NCBI RefSeq assembly: GCF_943914615.1
Contig: NZ_CALUCS010000003.1
Span: 1-64,000 of the forward strand
DNA length: 64,000 bases
Reading direction: 5' to 3'
Source of the DNA: an uncultured Corynebacterium sp.
GTDB taxonomy: Bacteria; Actinomycetota; Actinomycetes; Mycobacteriales; Mycobacteriaceae
In this document: positions 58,947-64,000 of the stretch, piece after piece
Numbering within the stretch: position 1 is the stretch's first letter
Layout of the letters: every line of letters starts with the position of its first letter
Notes under the pieces: model-generated
Database searches by the model: none
What the model saw: only the letters and a program-made list of their open reading frames with translations
What the model was told of the DNA's origin: nothing
Translations under genes and position numbers: made by a program

Positions 58947-60272
58947 ATGACTGCTTCAGACGCACCGCTGTCCCAGGGTCCGGCACCGCTGTCCCAGGTC
59001 CCGGGGCCCGACCCGGCCACCGAGGCCGCCCGCAGGGCGGAACTGCGCAAACACAAGGCCATCGCCACCGGGCTACTGGTCATCGCGACCCTCATCTATG
59101 TGGCTATGCGCTGGCTCGAATACCAGGGCAACCCAGGCGCCTGGATTGGCTACGTCCGCGCAGCCAGCGAAGCCGGCATGGTCGGCGCTCTCGCCGACTG
59201 GTTCGCCGTCACCGCCTTGTTCCGCCACCCGTTGCACATCCCCATCCCGCATACGGCCATCATCAAGCGGAAGAAGGACCAGGTCGGCCACGCGCTCAGC
59301 GAGTTCGTGGGGGAGAACTTCCTCAATGCCGCCCTCATCAGCGACAAGCTCCGCAAGGCGCGCATCCCGGAGCGCGCCAGCGACTGGGTTGTCAACGACG
59401 GCGGCGCCAACCGCGTCTCGCAGGAAGTCGGCAAGATCATCGACCTCACAGTCAACGGCATCAACCCCCAGGAAGCAGAGCAGGTCCTCCGTGCTCTGGT
59501 CATCGACAAGCTCAGCGAACCCACTTGGGGCCCGCCGCTGGGCCGCGGCCTGGAACAACTCATCGAGGAAGGCCGCACCGAGCCTGCCGTCGACGCAATC
59601 GTCGTCTGGATGGACGACAAGGCCCGCACTTCAGAAGACTTTGTTGTCCGCCTCATCGACGAGCGCACCCCGGCCTGGGCACCTCGCTTCGTACGCGAAC
59701 TCGTGGGCTCCCGCGTGTACCGCGAACTGGTGGAATTCACCGGCGACGTTCGCCGCGACCCCAACCACGATGCTCGCCGCCAGCTGCGCTCTTTCATCTA
59801 CCAGCTTTCGCAGGACCTCCAGCACGATGAAAAGATGATCGCCCGAGTGGAGGGCTTCAAGAATGACATCATGACCTCCGGGCCTGTCACCGCTCTGCCC
59901 GGCCGCTTGTGGGAGTCCACCCGCGCAACACTCACCTCCTGGTCCCGCGACCCAGATTCCCTGCTGCGCCGACAGATTGCGCAATGGGTGGAGGCGTATG
60001 GGCGTCGTATCCAAGAAGAACCAGAGCTGCGCGAAGAGCTTGAACGGCGCATCGTCGGGGCGGCCAGCTACCTTGCCGATAACTATGCGGGCGAGGTCAC
60101 GGGCATCATCGGCGAGACGGTCGAGCGGTGGGACGCGCAGGAGGCTTCCGACAAGATCGAGCTGATGGTGGGCAAGGACCTGCAGTTCATCCGCGTGAAT
60201 GGCACGATTGTGGGCGCGTTGGCTGGCCTGGCGATTTACTCCCTGACTGAGCTGATCTTTGCGTTAGGCTGA
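58947..60272 (+). CDS. DUF445 membrane protein
   Basis: A 441-aa protein of the DUF445 (YjiN-like) family, function unknown. A Pro/Gln-rich 30-residue start, itself with a repeated APLSQ block, precedes a membrane helix (about residues 38-55). The conserved LADWFAVTALFRHPLHIPIPHTAIIKRKKDQVG block is diagnostic, shown here in part by LADWFAVTALFRHP. A long helical cytoplasmic domain and a C-terminal membrane helix (GTIVGALAGLAIYSLTELIF) follow. It forms a run with the DUF2516 gene and deoC, separated by 5 bp and a 4-nt overlap. Confidence 0.88.
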   Translation: MTASDAPLSQGPAPLSQVPGPDPATEAARRAELRKHKAIATGLLVIATLIYVAMRWLEYQGNPGAWIGYVRAASEAGMVGALADWFAVTALFRHPLHIPIPHTAIIKRKKDQVGHALSEFVGENFLNAALISDKLRKARIPERASDWVVNDGGANRVSQEVGKIIDLTVNGINPQEAEQVLRALVIDKLSEPTWGPPLGRGLEQLIEEGRTEPAVDAIVVWMDDKARTSEDFVVRLIDERTPAWAPRFVRELVGSRVYRELVEFTGDVRRDPNHDARRQLRSFIYQLSQDLQHDEKMIARVEGFKNDIMTSGPVTALPGRLWESTRATLTSWSRDPDSLLRRQIAQWVEAYGRRIQEEPELREELERRIVGAASYLADNYAGEVTGIIGETVERWDAQEASDKIELMVGKDLQFIRVNGTIVGALAGLAIYSLTELIFALG

Positions 60273-60277
60273 GTGGC

Positions 60278-60592
60278 ATGCACATGGTTCTAACGGCGTT
60301 GTACTACGCATACTCGGGCATTAATCTGGCGCTGGCGGTCGCTATTTTCGTGCTGGCGGCCATTGGTCTGGCGCAGCTGGCTAGCACCCGCGACGATGCC
60401 TTTATGGTGATCGACCGCGAAAAGCAGAATTGGCTGATGCTGATGGGCGGTGCGGTGGCGCTGTCTATCCTGAGTTTCTTCATCGCAATCGAGCTGCTGT
60501 GGATCATCGCGGCGGTCATCGTCGGCATTTACTGGCAGGACGTGCGCCCCGCGATCCGCGACGTGCTGGATAATGCGGGTGGTTCCTGGTGA
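60278..60592 (+). CDS. DUF2516 membrane protein
   Basis: A 104-aa protein with three membrane helices (about residues 10-34, 50-70 and 72-90) separated by a polar loop, and the end YWQDVRPAIRDV typical of actinobacterial DUF2516 proteins. Function unknown. Its stop overlaps the deoC start codon (GTGA), so translation of the two is likely coupled. Confidence 0.83.
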   Translation: MHMVLTALYYAYSGINLALAVAIFVLAAIGLAQLASTRDDAFMVIDREKQNWLMLMGGAVALSILSFFIAIELLWIIAAVIVGIYWQDVRPAIRDVLDNAGGSW

Positions 60593-61338
60593 CCCATTTC
60601 GACCGTTCAAAGGTCTCCCGCGAGGCCGTCGCCGCCATCCTGGATGCCACTCTGCTGAAGCCCGAAGCGTCGCGCGATGACGTGGCGGCCCTGGTCCGCG
60701 AGGCCACGGAGTTGGGGTGCGGCGCGGTGTGCGTGTCGCCCTCGATGCTGCCTTTGGGTTCGGTGCCGCCTTCGGGTTCTTTGGGTACTGACGCCACGCT
60801 GCGCATCGCCACCGTAGCCGGGTTCCCTAGCGGCAAGCACGCCTCCTTGGTGAAGGCCACCGAGGCGCGTTATACCGCGCAGTTGGGCGCCGAAGAAATC
60901 GATGTGGTGATCGACGTGGCGGCGGCCCTGGCGAAGGATCAGAATGCGCTTTTGGCGGAGCTGATCACCGTGCGGGAGGCCGTGCCGCACCCGCTGGTGT
61001 TGAAGGTGATCGTGGAGTCCGCGCTGCTGGACGAAGAGCAGCTGCGCACTGCCGTGCGCGCGTGTGTGCAGGCAGGGGCCGACTACGTAAAAACCTCCAC
61101 GGGCTTCCACCCGGCGGGTGGAGCAAGCGTGGAGGCTGTGAGCATCATGGCCGACGAGCTGCGCAAGCTGGGGAAGCTGGCGCCGTTTGGCATGGGGGAG
61201 GAAGATCGCATTGCCGCGGGCCTGGTAGGGATCAAGGCCTCGGGTGGCATCCGGGATTGGGATGCGGCCCTGGACATGATTGAGGCGGGTGCTACCCGCC
61301 TGGGGGTTTCCGCGGCAGCGAAGGTGCTGGGCGCCTAG
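60589..61338 (+). CDS. deoC: Deoxyribose-phosphate aldolase
   Basis: A 249-aa class I aldolase that splits deoxyribose 5-phosphate to acetaldehyde and glyceraldehyde 3-phosphate. It has DATLLKPEASRDDV at the start, the Schiff-base lysine region VLKVIVESALL, and the second lysine in ADYVKTSTGFHPAGG. The (beta/alpha)8 phosphate loop is KASGGIRDWDAA. The start is GTG, overlapping the upstream gene by 4 nt. The neighbours on this strand are membrane proteins, so no nucleoside operon is evident. Confidence 0.95.
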   Translation: MTHFDRSKVSREAVAAILDATLLKPEASRDDVAALVREATELGCGAVCVSPSMLPLGSVPPSGSLGTDATLRIATVAGFPSGKHASLVKATEARYTAQLGAEEIDVVIDVAAALAKDQNALLAELITVREAVPHPLVLKVIVESALLDEEQLRTAVRACVQAGADYVKTSTGFHPAGGASVEAVSIMADELRKLGKLAPFGMGEEDRIAAGLVGIKASGGIRDWDAALDMIEAGATRLGVSAAAKVLGA

Positions 61339-61368
61339 AAGAATCTTGGGGCGCCTAGGGTGGCGCTG

Positions 61369-62589
<1,221 letters not shown>

Positions 62590-62692
62590 CCGTATCAGTG
62601 TTCCTTATCGTCGGAGCTGTGCCAACCCGTATCTTAGCCCCAGCCCACTTTAGAGCCCATAGTTGAGCCAAGACTTGGCAGCGAACAGATAG

Positions 62693-63553
62693 CTAATACA
62701 CAGGCTCGCACACCAATGACCATGGCAAGGTAATTGAATTATCCGCCAAGCGGCGGCGCGGGTTGAGCCGCGCCGCGGGAGAGTGGGCGTCACCAAGAGA
62801 ACCCAAGAACTCCTGCTTCGCCGAGCGCCACCGCACTCGTGGCCCAAAGACGGCCAGGGGTGCGGCGCGTTCCCAGCAGCGGTCGAGTTCCGTGAGGACG
62901 TCGTAGATGAGGTGGCCGGGGGTGTTGCGGTGAATCAGGATCTTCGGCAGGCGTTCGGCCAGGTCGGAGGGTTTTTCGATGTCCTGCGGGTCCCATGCGA
63001 GAGTCAGGGACTGCGGGCCGGCCTCGTCCAGGAGCACCCAGCAGGAGCGGCGGCCGACCTCGTCGCAGGTGCCCTCGATGATCACGCCACCGGGGCGCAG
63101 GTTCGCACGCATGGTGTCCCACGCGGCTTGCACCTGGTCCACGTCGTACTGGCGCAGCACGTTAAAGGCGCGCACAACGTCCGCCTGCAACCCCGCTAAC
63201 TCGAAGCCGCCGAGGGCAAAGTGCACGCCTTCGCGGTCGGGGAGTACGCGGGAAGGCTCGATCTCCAGGCCGGTGACCTCCACCGTGGGGGCGATGGTCC
63301 GCAGCCACCGGCCCCATTCGCAGGTGGTGGTGTGGGAAGCCCCGTAGCCGACGTCGACGGCCACGGGGTTGCGGTGTTCGTGCAGCACCGCACTCCGCAG
63401 CTGAGCCTGCACTCGCGGCTGCGCCACCAGCCAGCGGTCAGACTTGCGCAGGCGGTTATAGCCAGTAGTTCCGCGGGTAGGGACGCCAACAGGCCCGTCC
63501 GTATTCCACGAACGGGCCTTGAGGTTGTGGGCGTGGTCAGCCACGCGGGTCAA
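62693..63553 (-). CDS. SAM-dependent methyltransferase-like protein
   Basis: A 286-aa protein with a class I methyltransferase core. Motif I reads AVDVGYGASHTTT, the acidic motif GLEIEPSRV follows, and FNVLRQYDVDQV and LRPGGVIIEGT mark motifs II to III. Motif I is divergent (GYGAS in place of GxGxG), and the substrate is unknown. The C-terminal 90 residues are specific to actinobacterial homologues. The gene ends in an AT-rich stretch before the DUF2993 gene and starts 30 bp from the DUF2505 gene. Confidence 0.75.
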   Translation of the reverse strand: MTRVADHAHNLKARSWNTDGPVGVPTRGTTGYNRLRKSDRWLVAQPRVQAQLRSAVLHEHRNPVAVDVGYGASHTTTCEWGRWLRTIAPTVEVTGLEIEPSRVLPDREGVHFALGGFELAGLQADVVRAFNVLRQYDVDQVQAAWDTMRANLRPGGVIIEGTCDEVGRRSCWVLLDEAGPQSLTLAWDPQDIEKPSDLAERLPKILIHRNTPGHLIYDVLTELDRCWERAAPLAVFGPRVRWRSAKQEFLGSLGDAHSPAARLNPRRRLADNSITLPWSLVCEPVY

Positions 63554-63592
63554 CCGAGCCTTTCAGGTGAGTGAGTTTTTCGTTAAAGATCT

Positions 63593-64000
63593 TTAGGCGT
63601 TGTCGCTGATCCACTTCTGGATCAGGGCGGCCTCGCGGGTCAGGAACTCCTCCACCCACTCGGCAACCTTCGGCTCCAGGACGGCGCCCATCATCGGGAT
63701 CTTTACGTCCACGGCGCAGTCGGCCTTCAGCTCGGTGGAGTCACCGGAGCCGGTCAGGGTGACATCTGCGGAGAAGGAAACCGGTGCGCCCTTGACCTCT
63801 GCGTTGACCTTACCGGTGGTGGTGCCGTCAGCCAGCGGGCCGAACTCGACGACACGCTTGAGCTTCAGGTCCTGGGAAACCATGCCACGCACGGCCTCCG
63901 GCAGAGCGGACTTCGGCAGCAGCTCGAATAGGACGGCCTCGATGGGCTCGGGGGTGAAAGAGTTTACCTCGCCAGGCTCGTCGCCGATGTTCTCGACCTC
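63593..64000 (-). CDS. DUF2505 (SRPBCC-fold) protein, cut by the window edge
   Basis: The C-terminal 135 residues of a protein that continues past the window. The visible part (NIGDEPGEVNSFTPEPIEAVL, then LKADCAVDVKIPMMGAVLEPKVAEWVEE, ending AALIQKWISDN) fits DUF2505, a START/SRPBCC-like fold of actinobacteria with a probable hydrophobic pocket. An internal GTG at 63892 gives a shorter frame, but the reading frame is open to the edge and family-like before it, so the true start lies outside. Confidence 0.8.
   Translation of the reverse strand, partial: EVENIGDEPGEVNSFTPEPIEAVLFELLPKSALPEAVRGMVSQDLKLKRVVEFGPLADGTTTGKVNAEVKGAPVSFSADVTLTGSGDSTELKADCAVDVKIPMMGAVLEPKVAEWVEEFLTREAALIQKWISDNA

Overview
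The window is about 60% GC and reads as the chromosome of a mycolic-acid-containing Corynebacterium. The evidence is a mycolyltransferase, GlxR, RamB, a WhiB protein, a B-type succinate dehydrogenase, meso-diaminopimelate dehydrogenase, and a gene order that follows the actinobacterial ponA-whiB ... topA-cyclase-holB block (Rv3682 to Rv3644c in M. tuberculosis). A secreted lipase, an acyl-CoA oxidase-like enzyme and a complete glyoxylate shunt would suit a lipid-using species of the C. jeikeium type. That species guess is inference.

1-12.9 kb: tRNA-Pro, a metallophosphoesterase, a class A penicillin-binding protein, a WhiB regulator, a Rid-family protein, a metallo-beta-lactamase-fold hydrolase, and glxR, which diverges from a tightly packed nth / thioredoxin-like / Nudix / MarP-like protease operon. 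An alpha/beta hydrolase, a holin-like membrane protein and a degenerate Fic-like protein follow.

12.9-18.8 kb: a SerB-like HAD phosphatase diverges from a compact Tad locus: ssd, tadA, a fused tadB-tadC, a Flp-like pilin and two small pseudopilin-like proteins.

18.8-30.3 kb: secreted lipase, MrfA-like helicase, cspA, topA, a class III CoA-transferase, a membrane adenylate cyclase, holB and tRNA-Thr. GlxR is a cAMP-binding regulator, so sensor and receptor lie in one window.

30.3-41.4 kb: conserved order breaks at tRNA-Thr, where a 3' tRNA copy flanks a small secreted-protein gene. Then come ddh, an amino-acid permease, an acyl-CoA oxidase-like enzyme, an MFS transporter, a flippase-like protein, an M1 aminopeptidase and a mycolyltransferase.

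41.8-58.3 kb: central carbon metabolism. lpd, an unknown membrane protein, ramB, divergent aceA/aceB, a beta-phosphoglucomutase-like / GH65 pair, sdhCAB and a small membrane protein.

58.3-64 kb: a repeat-dense 650-bp gap, then a DUF445 protein, a DUF2516 protein, deoC, a DUF2993 lipid-binding-type protein, a methyltransferase-like protein and a DUF2505 protein cut by the window edge.

The most unexpected signal is a dispersed motif, GGCGTCA-N2-AAGAAA. It has five exact and at least six one-mismatch copies on both strands, in genes and between them, far more than chance predicts. Second is the repeat cluster upstream of the DUF445 gene.
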